Below are positions 7,322 through 15,681 of a stretch of 64,000 bases of DNA, in pieces. Source of the DNA: an uncultured Desulfosarcina sp. (GTDB lineage Bacteria; Desulfobacterota; Desulfobacteria; Desulfobacterales; Desulfosarcinaceae); NCBI RefSeq assembly GCF_963668215.1, contig NZ_OY764190.1:4650001-4714000 (forward strand), read 5' to 3'. The translations under genes were made by a program, and so were the position numbers. The notes below the pieces were generated by a model. That model worked only from the letters and a program-made list of their open reading frames with translations. It was not told where the DNA came from and made no database searches. Numbering within the stretch: position 1 is the first letter of the stretch; each line of letters begins with the position of its first letter.

Positions 7322-9659
7322 GTTTCCCCTTTTCGGAGGCGGTATCGGCACTTTCCTGGTATTCGATGCGGTGGTGATGGATGCCGTTCAATATCTTGTT
7401 GTAACTGTTGGCGATGAGGTGAAGGTCCTTTAAGGTCAGTTCGCAATGATCCAACTGGCCGTCGGAGAAAATTTTGTTGATCAGGTTCTGCACCAGCCCC
7501 TGAATGCGGGATGGCGTCGGGTTTTCCAGGGTGCGTGAAGCGGCTTCGACCACATCGGCCAGCATCACCAGGCCGGCTTCCCGGGTCTGGGGCCGAGGGC
7601 CCGGATACCGGAAGTCATCTATTTTGACGGCTTCCTCGCCTTTTGCCTTTTTCGCTTTTTCATAAAAGTAACTGATCGTACTGGTCCCATGGTGCTGTTG
7701 GATGGCATCGATAATGACCTGGCCCAGTTTGTTCTTGCGGGCGAGTTCCACGCCATTTTTAACATGGGCGATCAGGATCAGGGCGGACATGGAGGGCGCC
7801 AGTTTGTCGTGCCGGTTATGGCCGTCGGATTGATTTTCGATAAAATAAAGCGGCTGCTTCAGCTTGCCGATGTCGTGATAGTAGCCGCACACTTTTGCCA
7901 GGATCGGATTGGCGCCGATTTCCGTGGCTGCGGCCTCGACCAGGCTGCCCACGACGACGCTGTGGTGGTAGGTGCCCGGCGCCTCGAGCATCAGACGGCG
8001 CAGGATAGGCCGATCCAGATTGGCCAACTCCAGCAAGGTGATGTCGGTGGTGTAGTGAAAAAGCATTTCCACCACCGGTGCCATACCGGCCGTGATGATT
8101 CCGGCGCCGACCCCTCCCCAAAAGGCCACGGTTGCATCGAAGGGGAGCTGGTTCCACGATGTGACGCCCAGGTACAGGTCGATGACCACGGCCAGAAAAG
8201 CGTTGAGAAAGCCCAACTTGGCGCCGGTTTTGATGATGATTTTTCTTTCCCGGCAGTCTTCGAGCCACCAGGTTGCCATGGTGCAGCCCAGGATGAAGTA
8301 GATAAAGGTTTCCAGGCCGCCCTGGAGCATCATGGAGGCGGCCAGGGCCAGTACCAGGGAAAAGATCAGGGAGGTTTCCCGGTCCATGAACAGGCGGACG
8401 ATCATGGCGCCGGCGGCCAGGGGGATGCCGAACCCGACCGGGCTGGCCGGACGGGTCAGCGGCAGTCCGAGAAACCAGTCCTCGGGCAGGGTGGTCGCGA
8501 ATTTCACCACGACAATCAGGGCAACCATGACGCACGCCAGAAAAAGCAGGTCCTTGTTGCCGAAGTTGAAGGACACCATCCGACGTTCGAGCCGGACATG
8601 GTATTGAATGATCAACAGGGTCGCCAGCATGGTGGCCGCGCCGGCGCCGGCAAGGGGGACCGGATGGATGTCTGCCTGACCCTCCATCGTTTCCAGCTTG
8701 CGCAGCTGCAGGGAGGTGACCCGTTCTCCTTCCCGGAGCAGCATCTCTCCTTTTTTAATCATGGTGATCACCGGTTTGACCTGCTCCGCGGCGATCTTTT
8801 TCCTGGCTTCGGTTTCATGGATGTTCGGGGTGATATTGGGCTGAATCATCCGCTGGGCAAAATCCACGATGAGGTTCAGCAATGCGTAATTCATCCCTTT
8901 GAGCAACGGGTCGGCCACGATCCGGACCATTGTCTTGGCCTGGTCCGGTCCGTAAAACTGCTTTAAATTCAATACGTGGGTCTCGGTCATGGTTTCTACG
9001 TTGCGCAGGGTGATGCCGTTGTCCGTTTCCTTTAACAGCACCTCTTTGTTGGCCACCACCCCTTTGGAGAGCACCTGGGTGACGATGGTGGTCAAAAGCC
9101 TGGTAATTTCCTCGGAAAAGCCATGTTCGGTAAGGATGGCAAAGGCCCCGTCGCTGACTTCGATGTCGATTTTATCCTCGAAAAGGTTTTTCTGGGCTTG
9201 CATCCTTTCGGATAGAGGCACCATCGGCAGGTCGGGTACATCGGCGGGTTCGACGGGCGCCGGTTGGGATTCCATTTCGGGATCCGTCAGGGGTCGGGAT
9301 TCTTCCTCGATTTTTTTGCGTTCCATTTCATAGGCGGCCTGCATCCGTGAGAATGCTTCGTTCAGGCCGTCGACGGTGCTTTTCAGGATCTTGGGATTGA
9401 GATCGTAGACCGTGAGAATATTGTCCACGGCCTGCCTGCGGTAGACCTCGGTGGCCTTCTCGTCTTCGATGAAAAAATCCCGGGAGGCCTTCACGTCGGA
9501 CTGGACGACATCGCCGATGGCATAGTGGTGTTTTTGCACCACCAGGCTCGGGTAAAGTGCGACGGTGAAAACAATCGCAATAAATGCCAGCAGCCCCCAG
9601 CGAATATGGGGATTCAGGTTGAAAAAACGATCGATGGTTTCTTTTTTACGCTCGCGCAT
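7221..9659 (-). CDS. 7TM receptor HD-domain phosphohydrolase (PgpH-like)
   Basis: This 812-residue membrane protein has one N-terminal helix (about 19-41), a large extracytoplasmic 7TMR-HDED domain (to about 310), a block of transmembrane helices (about 335-540) and a cytoplasmic HD domain with GTYHHS near residue 561 and YHDIGKLKQP near 593. The same architecture in Listeria PgpH hydrolyses cyclic di-AMP; that activity is known for relatives and only inferred here. The phoH-7TMHD-ybeY order is a common conserved cluster. The last 33 or so codons run into ybeY and are Arg/Pro-rich, unlike the rest of the protein. Confidence 0.88.
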   Translation of the reverse strand: MRERKKETIDRFFNLNPHIRWGLLAFIAIVFTVALYPSLVVQKHHYAIGDVVQSDVKASRDFFIEDEKATEVYRRQAVDNILTVYDLNPKILKSTVDGLNEAFSRMQAAYEMERKKIEEESRPLTDPEMESQPAPVEPADVPDLPMVPLSERMQAQKNLFEDKIDIEVSDGAFAILTEHGFSEEITRLLTTIVTQVLSKGVVANKEVLLKETDNGITLRNVETMTETHVLNLKQFYGPDQAKTMVRIVADPLLKGMNYALLNLIVDFAQRMIQPNITPNIHETEARKKIAAEQVKPVITMIKKGEMLLREGERVTSLQLRKLETMEGQADIHPVPLAGAGAATMLATLLIIQYHVRLERRMVSFNFGNKDLLFLACVMVALIVVVKFATTLPEDWFLGLPLTRPASPVGFGIPLAAGAMIVRLFMDRETSLIFSLVLALAASMMLQGGLETFIYFILGCTMATWWLEDCRERKIIIKTGAKLGFLNAFLAVVIDLYLGVTSWNQLPFDATVAFWGGVGAGIITAGMAPVVEMLFHYTTDITLLELANLDRPILRRLMLEAPGTYHHSVVVGSLVEAAATEIGANPILAKVCGYYHDIGKLKQPLYFIENQSDGHNRHDKLAPSMSALILIAHVKNGVELARKNKLGQVIIDAIQQHHGTSTISYFYEKAKKAKGEEAVKIDDFRYPGPRPQTREAGLVMLADVVEAASRTLENPTPSRIQGLVQNLINKIFSDGQLDHCELTLKDLHLIANSYNKILNGIHHHRIEYQESADTASEKGKHASTDRRPSRPPQAGERRYPDDRKARIKRLGLP

Positions 9660-9742
9660 GGTTGTCCGGGGATATCGATTTACCGGTTATACCGGCCTGT
9701 GGATCTTTCCATACCAATGCGTACTTGGGTTCCAATAGCGGC

Positions 9743-10726
9743 TCATTTGGCGTTCCGTCTGGCTTCCAGCAATTCGTAGGCGTTGATGATATCCTGGACC
9801 AGCCGGTGTCGGACGACGTCTTGTTTGGTGAAATGGATAAATTGTATTCCCGTGACCGGGGTTAAGATCGCCTTGGCTTCGATGAGGCCGGAGGATTTGC
9901 CCGACGGGAGGTCGATCTGGGTGATGTCGCCGGTAACCACGGCTTTGGAATTGAATCCGATTCGGGTCAGAAACATTTTCATCTGTTCGGTGGTAGTGTT
10001 CTGGGCCTCGTCCAGAATGATGAACGCCTCGTTGAGCGTTCTTCCCCGCATGAATGCCAGCGGTGCGACTTCAATCACGCCATTTTGCATTAAGGCGGCG
10101 ACTTTTTCAAATCGCATCATATCGTGAAGCGCATCGTAAAGCGGGCGCAGATAAGGGTCCACCTTTTCAGTGAGATCGCCCGGCAAAAACCCCAGGGATT
10201 CTCCGGCTTCCACAGCGGGTCGCGTGAGGATGATGCGATTGACCGTTCCTTTGCTCAGTGCGGATACGGCCATGGCCATGGCCAGATAGGTCTTTCCCGT
10301 TCCAGCCGGACCGATGCCGAAGACAAGATCGAAGTTGCGAATGGCCTCGATATACGCCTTCTGGCTCTGGTTCCTCGGGGTAATCGCACGCTTTTTGGCG
10401 GTAATATAAACGGTATCCAGAAAAATCTTTTTTAGGTCGGCGGTGTGATCTTTCTTGAGGATCCGCAGGGCATAATCGATGTCGTTGGGGTAGACGGGAT
10501 ACTTTTCCTTGAGCAGGCCATAAAGCTGCTCCAACACCCGACGCGACAGATCGACGGATTCATCTTCACCCTTGAGATTGACCGCATTGCCCCGGGCATG
10601 GATATGAATCCCCAATTGATCGGCAAGCCGCTTTAAATGACCATCCTGTTCTCCGAAAAGCTGGCGAGCCAGTTCGATGTCGGAAAATGTCAGTCGAGTC
10701 TGCTTGCTTTGTGTGACTGCATCCAT
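9743..10726 (-). CDS. phoH: PhoH family P-loop ATPase
   Basis: The product is a cytoplasmic PhoH-type ATPase, often encoded with ybeY and thought to act in RNA metabolism. GPAGTGKTYLA at about residues 138-148 is the Walker A motif, TRPAVEAGESLGFLPGD the family-specific block and FIILDEAQNTT the Walker B. The N-terminal 100 residues form a KH-like region. The frame opens at a TTG at 10771, but that codon lies at or before the transcription start expected from the promoter at 10774-10802, so I favour the ATG at 10726 (327 residues). No strong ribosome binding site precedes either start. Confidence 0.9.
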   Translation of the reverse strand: MDAVTQSKQTRLTFSDIELARQLFGEQDGHLKRLADQLGIHIHARGNAVNLKGEDESVDLSRRVLEQLYGLLKEKYPVYPNDIDYALRILKKDHTADLKKIFLDTVYITAKKRAITPRNQSQKAYIEAIRNFDLVFGIGPAGTGKTYLAMAMAVSALSKGTVNRIILTRPAVEAGESLGFLPGDLTEKVDPYLRPLYDALHDMMRFEKVAALMQNGVIEVAPLAFMRGRTLNEAFIILDEAQNTTTEQMKMFLTRIGFNSKAVVTGDITQIDLPSGKSSGLIEAKAILTPVTGIQFIHFTKQDVVRHRLVQDIINAYELLEARRNAK

Positions 10727-10773
10727 ATGTAAAGAGGTGTCTATTTCATCGCTCGTGTGCGCTGCTGCCAATC

Positions 10774-10802
10774 AGTATGGATGGCGTCACGCTTTTTGTC
10801 AA
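10774..10802 (-). promoter_or_regulatory. sigma-70-type promoter of the phoH-lysC operon
   Basis: On the minus strand a perfect TTGACA (10802-10797) is followed after 17 bases by CATACT (10779-10774), which matches the -10 consensus at four of six positions. Transcription would start near 10767, about 40 bases before the preferred phoH start. This is a match to consensus only. Confidence 0.5.
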
Positions 10803-11066
10803 ACGTCGGGCCGCGACTTTCCTTTTCCGCTGCAAGCATTGGCATATCCGACTTTTCAAGGGAATGCAAATGTCAATTTCCCGTTCCGGTCCTGCTGTGA
10901 AAATGCTTGACGGGAGAAAATCGCTCTGTTAACGTTACGCCCCTAAGGCACGAGAACATTCTGAAATTATTGAAATTTCGTCTAAACCCAAGGCGTTTTA
11001 CGATGCATGCGCCGAACCTTTTCGGGCCACACGGCTGCAGCATAACACGGTTTTCAAAGGACCATC
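10803..11066. other. intergenic region between divergent phoH and cvpA
   Basis: About 340 bases separate the phoH and cvpA starts. Apart from the phoH promoter, there is a TTGACG at 10907-10912 on the plus strand with only a weak -10 partner, which may drive cvpA. The short ORFs crossing this stretch have no ribosome binding sites or recognisable products. I see no RNA gene. Confidence 0.4.
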
Positions 11067-11591
11067 ATGAACCCTTTCGATATCCTGGTGATCGTCATTT
11101 TGGCGTATGGGGTGATTCGTGGTATTTTCAGGGGATTGGTAAGAGAACTGGCTTCGATTGTGGGTGTTCTGGGAGGATTTTACGCCGCATATACCTACTA
11201 CCCCCACATAGCCAAGCTGATCTCCCCGTGGATCACCAATCCGGCATACCTGAATATCGTAAGTTATATGGTCCTTTTTTTGGCTGTAGTGATCATCGTG
11301 GGCATTCTTGCCGTGGTCATCAAGTATCTGCTCAATATTGCTTATCTGGGATGGGTGGATCGCGTTTCCGGGGCCTTGTTCGGGGGGGTGAAGGCCGCGT
11401 TGATCGTTTCCGTGCTTTTTATCGTGCTGACCGCATTTCTGCCCAAAGGCGCTCCTATTATTAAGGATGCCGCCTCATCCCCAATTGTGGCTACCGTATC
11501 GGAAGTCCTGGCAAAGGTCATTTCGAAAGACATGAAATCTAATTTCACACAAAAAATCAAGGCGTTACGCACATCTTGGCAAAATCGTTAA
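11067..11591 (+). CDS. CvpA family inner-membrane protein
   Basis: The 174-residue protein has the CvpA family layout: four hydrophobic helices in the first 130 residues, with the family pattern FDILVIVILAYGVIRGIFRGLVREL at the N-terminus and DRVSGALFGGVKAALIVS before the fourth helix. E. coli CvpA is linked to colicin V export and envelope stress; the molecular role is unclear. An AAAGGA seven bases before the ATG serves as ribosome binding site. The 3' end overlaps mazG by 16 bases. Confidence 0.85.
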   Translation: MNPFDILVIVILAYGVIRGIFRGLVRELASIVGVLGGFYAAYTYYPHIAKLISPWITNPAYLNIVSYMVLFLAVVIIVGILAVVIKYLLNIAYLGWVDRVSGALFGGVKAALIVSVLFIVLTAFLPKGAPIIKDAASSPIVATVSEVLAKVISKDMKSNFTQKIKALRTSWQNR

Positions 11592-12391
11592 ATCCCACCG
11601 GATCCACCTCCTTCGACCGTTTGCTGGCTTTGATCGAGACGTTGCGCGGCGAAAACGGTTGCCCATGGGACAGAAAACAGACGCCATCCACAGTTACCCG
11701 CTACCTCATCGAAGAGGTCTACGAACTGGTTGACGCCGTGCTTTCAGGCAACCCGGACGCTGTTTGCGACGAAGCCGGCGATGTCTTGTTTCAGGTTTTG
11801 TTTGTCGTCCACCTGTTCAGCGAAGCCCGTCATTTTTGCATTCAGGACGTTATCGAAAAAAATATCCAAAAGATGGTGCGTCGGCATCCCCATGTTTTTG
11901 GCAATGTTACCGCCAAAACGCCTGAAAAGGTGAGTGAAAACTGGGATCGGATCAAACGCAGCGAAAAAAGCGGCAACCAGCGGGCATCGTTGCTGGATTC
12001 CATCCCCGCTGGCCTGCCCGCCCTTGCAAGGGCGGCGATGGTTTCCGAACGGGCGGCAAAGACGGGTTTCGACTGGAACGACATTTCCGGCGTGATGGCC
12101 AAGGCCATGGAAGAGTGGGAAGAATTTTCGACGGAATTGGCTGCCGCGGATGGTGCTGAAGGAAGCGATACGGCTTCCATGGAATTCGGGGACGTTTTGT
12201 TTACGATGGTCAATGTGGCCCGATTCGCCCGTATTCACCCGGAAACGGCACTGATCCGGTCGATTCAAAAATTCGAGGAGCGGTTTCGCCACATGGAAGC
12301 CGGGGCGGCCGAAGCAGGCCGCGACATGAACGATCTCACCTTCAAGGAAATGCACACGCTCTGGGACGAGGCTAAAGGAAAGTTTTATTAA
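11576..12391 (+). CDS. mazG: nucleoside triphosphate pyrophosphohydrolase MazG
   Basis: MazG hydrolyses (d)NTPs to NMP and pyrophosphate as a housecleaning enzyme. Two MazG domains are visible. The first has CPWDRKQT, the metal-binding EEVYELVDA, and DEAGDVLFQVLF (about residues 29-70); HPHVFG follows. The second has EEWEEFSTEL and EFGDVLFTMVNVARF (about 182-220). Length (271 residues) fits. The start is a TTG inside the cvpA 3' end, so translation is probably coupled. A stem-loop lies 41 bases after the stop. Confidence 0.93.
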   Translation: MAKSLNPTGSTSFDRLLALIETLRGENGCPWDRKQTPSTVTRYLIEEVYELVDAVLSGNPDAVCDEAGDVLFQVLFVVHLFSEARHFCIQDVIEKNIQKMVRRHPHVFGNVTAKTPEKVSENWDRIKRSEKSGNQRASLLDSIPAGLPALARAAMVSERAAKTGFDWNDISGVMAKAMEEWEEFSTELAAADGAEGSDTASMEFGDVLFTMVNVARFARIHPETALIRSIQKFEERFRHMEAGAAEAGRDMNDLTFKEMHTLWDEAKGKFY

Positions 12392-12432
12392 CCGGGGCGC
12401 TTTTTCCCACAGCCCATTTTATCCAGCACCGA

Positions 12433-12455
12433 AAGCCGGCCTATTCGGCCGGCTT
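12433..12455. terminator. stem-loop between convergent mazG and the flagellar pair
   Basis: AAGCCGGCC at 12433-12441 and GGCCGGCTT at 12447-12455 form a perfect 9-bp stem with a 5-base loop. There is no long T run on either side, but its position between two convergent stops suggests a bidirectional terminator. Confidence 0.6.
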
Positions 12456-12481
12456 CCACTATATTGAAAAGATACAACGAG

Positions 12482-12766
12482 TCAGGCGAGTTCGTCTATG
12501 GGCTTTTGTTCAGGCGGTATTCTGTAAATGACATTGCCCTTTTTGTCATATTTTTCGAAATAAACGCCCTTGTCATCCACATCGTAGCCACTAGGCTTAC
12601 GATCCCCTTCGGTTTCCGATTTGGCACTTTCCTCGGAATTTTCCACGGGGCGTTCTTCAACTACCTTTTCTGTCTTTTCAAGCGAGACATCCCTGTTTTC
12701 CAAAGCCAGGTTGTTGTCCGCTCGTGTCGTCGTTCTGACGACGGATTCGCCAATTGTGTTAAACAT
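12482..12766 (-). CDS. FlaG-like small protein, flagellum-associated (putative)
   Basis: This 94-residue, highly charged protein has a disordered Glu/Lys/Ser-rich middle and a C-terminal block VYFEKYDKKGNVIYRIPPE. That block resembles the C-terminus of FlaG-type proteins, where a beta-hairpin ends in R-Q-I-P-P-E. AAAGGGGG lies seven bases upstream of the ATG. It follows a gene with a sigma-28 promoter by 92 bases. The FlaG resemblance is by motif only; a narrow-range hypothetical is the alternative. Confidence 0.5.
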   Translation of the reverse strand: MFNTIGESVVRTTTRADNNLALENRDVSLEKTEKVVEERPVENSEESAKSETEGDRKPSGYDVDDKGVYFEKYDKKGNVIYRIPPEQKPIDELA

Positions 12767-12811
12767 GGCAATTCCCCCTTTGTTTTCTACAAGCGTATTG
12801 CCGGTACCGAT

Positions 12812-12833
12812 AATTCCGTCCTTTCAACGGAAT
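12812..12833. repeat. 8-bp inverted repeat between the two flagellar-type genes
   Basis: AATTCCGT (12812-12819) and ACGGAATT (12826-12833) form a perfect hairpin with a 6-base loop, between the upstream gene's stop and the downstream start. It could moderate readthrough or stabilise processed mRNA. No T run follows. Confidence 0.4.
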
Positions 12834-12858
12834 TTAAAACATCGCATTGGGCGATTCT

Positions 12859-13272
12859 TCATTGACTTTTACGATCCACAGCCGCTTTGGCCAGTTCGTT
12901 GAGACGATCCATCAATACCTGGGAATCGTCAACGGCAATGGATCGGGTTTCCTTACGGTTGTCACCTTCAATCGTGTTGAAAACGAATTGGCTGTCCTTT
13001 TCGACCGTGGACGTATAACCTGCGTCAGAGCGAACCTTTGCGGCCATTTCCTGGCCAAAATCGAATCCGGGTTCCACGTTGGTAATTTTTTTAAGGACGT
13101 TGTCAGCCACTTTTTTCATAATGGACTGACTTTTTCCTTCCATCGAAATCTGAACCGTATCGGAACCGGTATCCCGGTTGCCACTATTGCCTACCGGATT
13201 CGTTTTTGATTGACTTAGCTGTCTGCGATAGACATTTAAGACGTTGTGGATTTGGTAGCTTTGAATCAACAT
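12859..13272 (-). CDS. DVU0524-like FlgM-associated small protein (putative)
   Basis: The 137-residue product starts MLIQSYQIHNVLNVYRRQL and resembles, from memory, the small deltaproteobacterial proteins named after DVU0524 that are encoded next to FlgM. The middle has a KSQSIMKKVADNVLKKI amphipathic helix and the C-terminus is charged. GGAGGG lies 7 bases before the ATG. The sigma-28 promoter directly upstream independently ties it to late flagellar expression. No flagellar structural gene is nearby. Function is unknown. Confidence 0.6.
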   Translation of the reverse strand: MLIQSYQIHNVLNVYRRQLSQSKTNPVGNSGNRDTGSDTVQISMEGKSQSIMKKVADNVLKKITNVEPGFDFGQEMAAKVRSDAGYTSTVEKDSQFVFNTIEGDNRKETRSIAVDDSQVLMDRLNELAKAAVDRKSQ

Positions 13273-13292
13273 ATTCGGTCCCTCCGATTATC

Positions 13293-13319
13293 TTATCGAC
13301 CGCTTACGGGATACCTTTA
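13293..13319 (-). promoter_or_regulatory. sigma-28 (FliA) flagellar promoter
   Basis: On the minus strand TAAA (13319-13316), a 15-base spacer and GTCGATAA (13300-13293) match the FliA consensus TAAA-N15-GCCGATAA with one mismatch. The downstream gene starts about 20 bases later. This is one of the clearest promoters in the window. Confidence 0.75.
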
Positions 13320-13469
13320 GCGAAAATCAGAAAAAATGACGTAATCGGTAGACTTGGGCGGGCCGATCAGCAGTGATATTGGTGGATTTATCCTGCAACT
13401 GACCGATAAAAAGTAAAAGGAAAGGATTTGGTGTTCTTGTGGCGTGATATCGGGAGGTTAGTGTGAGAA

Positions 13470-13519
13470 AAAAACAAACCATCCACCGGCGTTCGAAAAT
13501 CCTTCGTCAGTGGATGGTT
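13470..13519 (-). terminator. intrinsic terminator downstream of the aldolase gene
   Basis: Read on the minus strand, AACCATCCAC (13519-13510) pairs perfectly with GTGGATGGTT (13486-13477) around a 23-base loop, followed by TGTTTTTTTT. The position 45 bases after the fba stop fits a terminator. Confidence 0.8.
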
Positions 13520-13563
13520 AAAGGTGCATGGTATTGCTGCAAACGAATCGACGACCGGCGCAA

Positions 13564-14847
13564 TCAGTCGTCAAAGTCTCCCTCCGGCCCTTCATTGGTT
13601 TCCAATGAAGCGGCCTGTTGGGCGATTTTTTCCGGAGTCCATTCTCGAGGATCTTCGATGCGTTGGGCCTTGGGACCCGGATCGAAGCTGTCGGCTTCCA
13701 GTATGGATTCAATGGTCGTATCGGCAGAGTCTTGGGCGTTGAGTACGTTGGCCAGCATGTTGTACACAAACGCTTCAACCCGGTCTTCCATTCTCTGGCG
13801 GATTTCTTTGGGCTGGCCCATCAGTTTGTTTTCGAAGGGAAGATTCAGCTTCTTGTAGTTGCCGCCTTTCCATCCCTTTTCGTCGGCATAGGCGACCATT
13901 TGGGTCCACATGGCTTCCGAGACGCCCTGGTCCGCAGTTTTAATGAAATTGCCATTTTTGTCCAGCGCGGCATTACCGTCGTCATTGACTTCAAGGCCCC
14001 ATGAAATCATCTGCAGGGCCGTGGCCACATTGGCTTTGGTGGTACGGGTCTTATTGGCGATTTCCCTGAGACGTTGGGAGCTGTTGCCGGAGGTGCCGTG
14101 CTGGGCACCTGAAACATGATAGGGGATCAGGGCTTCGTGGATTTCTTGGGTCAGGCCCACCTGAATTCCCTGGCCGCTGGCCTCGATGCCATGAACGCTG
14201 CCGTTGTTCAGCGCAATCCAGTTGGGAAAGATGCCATTGGCATTCAAACCCTGAATCAGGAAAAGCGCTTCTTCTTTTGTGGATAACCCTTCTTTCCCCT
14301 TGATTTCGCCGATCTCCGTTTCCAACCCCGCCCAGTCCGGGATCAGCGGCTTCAGTTCGAGGTTGGTCAGAAGATTCTGGTCGTCGGGAAGATGGGAGGC
14401 ATCCACGGCGATGGAAGTAAGCCCCGCTTCGAACATGGTGGGAATTTCGATTTTGGCCTGGGGAATGTCATCTTTGCTTTTGATGCCGTAATGGTCGGCA
14501 TGCACGGCAATCGGTACGGTGATGCCCAACTCGTTGCACATCGCGTCCACAATTCGGGCCATGTTCCAATAATTGGTCGCACAATATGCGTTGGCCCCCC
14601 CTTCGGACCGTGCAATTTCGATAATCAGGGCCGAATTGGCCCGCTGGGCAGCTCTCAGGGCGCCTCGAATAATTAAGGTGCTTCTGCCGTTGGCGGCCAT
14701 GCAGATGGCATTGGTTTTCTTGATCATGCCCAAATCGATGAACTTTCCGCTTACCAGCAGGGCCTTGGAGTTGGGGAACAGTTTCTGGATATTGGGCGGG
14801 CGGCCCACTGCAAGCGCTTTAGTGAAATCATTGGAAGATGTTGTCAT
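13564..14847 (-). CDS. fba: class II fructose-bisphosphate aldolase
   Basis: The enzyme cleaves fructose 1,6-bisphosphate to dihydroxyacetone phosphate and glyceraldehyde 3-phosphate, or the reverse in gluconeogenesis. Metal-site motif VHADHYG at about residues 115-121, VDASHLPDD, NNGSVHG and the GAQHGTSGN loop identify the zinc-dependent class II type. At 427 residues it belongs to a longer subgroup than E. coli FbaA and ends in an acidic tail. TAAGGAGGT precedes the start. A terminator follows. It lies downstream of the DUF4124 gene on the same strand with a 52-base gap. Confidence 0.92.
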   Translation of the reverse strand: MTTSSNDFTKALAVGRPPNIQKLFPNSKALLVSGKFIDLGMIKKTNAICMAANGRSTLIIRGALRAAQRANSALIIEIARSEGGANAYCATNYWNMARIVDAMCNELGITVPIAVHADHYGIKSKDDIPQAKIEIPTMFEAGLTSIAVDASHLPDDQNLLTNLELKPLIPDWAGLETEIGEIKGKEGLSTKEEALFLIQGLNANGIFPNWIALNNGSVHGIEASGQGIQVGLTQEIHEALIPYHVSGAQHGTSGNSSQRLREIANKTRTTKANVATALQMISWGLEVNDDGNAALDKNGNFIKTADQGVSEAMWTQMVAYADEKGWKGGNYKKLNLPFENKLMGQPKEIRQRMEDRVEAFVYNMLANVLNAQDSADTTIESILEADSFDPGPKAQRIEDPREWTPEKIAQQAASLETNEGPEGDFDD

Positions 14848-14899
14848 GACGTTACCTCCTTATATCGATTTCGGGAGAGCCTGTTTATAAAACGGTTTC

Positions 14900-15418
14900 T
14901 CACTGGTTTTCCGTATTCGGTTGGATTCGCTGGTTGTACTTGTTCACATTGTCGTTGAAGGCTTTTAACCTCTTTTCGTAAGTATCCGCCTTCTCATTAT
15001 ATGCGGTGATTTTTTTTCTCAGATCTCCTTGCGCCATAGCTTCACCGGCCTCGGCTTTGGCCTTTTCAATCTGCTCCCTTTCCCGGAGAAGCTCTTCGTA
15101 CATGGTGTCCAGAGCGGTTTTTTCTTTTTCCAATGCCTCCCGATTCGGTTCATCCGTATCGGGAGGTGCTGCTTCCATTTTATCGGCGGGCTCCGGCGGG
15201 GCAGCGTCGTCGGCTTTAGCGTCCGCCGGCGTTTCGAACGTCTCCCCGGTTTCCATGCGCTCCGCCGAATTCCTTTGCTCCACCGGCACCTGGCTCAAGT
15301 CGTCGGTCCAGCGTTTTTGGCCATTTTCGTCGATGTATTTGTAAATGTCGGCGCTGGAATAGGCGGCGAATAGCAATGGTAAAAGTATCGAAAAGATTGC
15401 CAGTATTATCTTTTTCAT
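14900..15418 (-). CDS. secreted DUF4124-domain protein
   Basis: The N-terminus is a Sec signal peptide (MKK, hydrophobic core, SSA), followed by the DUF4124 block DIYKYIDENGQKRWTDDL at about residues 24-41. The remainder is a Glu/Ala/Pro-rich linker and a coiled coil (about 95-165). It is predicted to be periplasmic, with an envelope role that is unknown for the family. A well-formed promoter lies about 70 bases upstream. Confidence 0.75.
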   Translation of the reverse strand: MKKIILAIFSILLPLLFAAYSSADIYKYIDENGQKRWTDDLSQVPVEQRNSAERMETGETFETPADAKADDAAPPEPADKMEAAPPDTDEPNREALEKEKTALDTMYEELLREREQIEKAKAEAGEAMAQGDLRKKITAYNEKADTYEKRLKAFNDNVNKYNQRIQPNTENQ

Positions 15419-15488
15419 GGAGATAACCTTTGCTGTGAGATGCGAACTGAAAAAAGTATCGGACGGATGGTAACCATTTGATTGACCA

Positions 15489-15518
15489 ACTATAATGTCG
15501 ATCTCAAGGAGATGTCAA
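15489..15518 (-). promoter_or_regulatory. sigma-70-type promoter of the DUF4124 gene
   Basis: On the minus strand TTGACA (15518-15513), an 18-base spacer and TATAGT (15494-15489) give a perfect -35 and a five-of-six -10. Transcription would begin near 15481, about 60 bases before the start codon. Confidence 0.55.
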
Positions 15519-15566
15519 GCATCGTGAGTAAACGCAGGCAAGATCCCACGGTCAATGAACTATTGT

Positions 15567-15594
15567 TTGACAATGCACATAGCTTGTGTAGATT
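15567..15594 (+). promoter_or_regulatory. sigma-70-type promoter of the LpoA-like/waaA operon
   Basis: TTGACA at 15567-15572, a 16-base spacer and TAGATT at 15589-15594 (four of six). Transcription would start near 15601, upstream of the chosen start at 15682. It lies back to back with the DUF4124 promoter. Confidence 0.45.
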
Positions 15595-15681
15595 GAGCGT
15601 TGTCGAACGCAGGTGAGGCCTGGGAACGATTGCGATTCCCCGGCCCTGCCGTGCGATGTACCGAAGAGAAAGGCTGAACCG

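Noticed and set aside
7689..8966. 425-codon plus-strand ORF antisense to the 7TM-HD gene
   Set aside because: His/Gln/Gly-rich shadow of a recognised membrane protein.
10907..11464. 185-codon plus-strand ORF overlapping cvpA
   Set aside because: It runs through the intergenic region into cvpA in another frame and has no conserved motifs.
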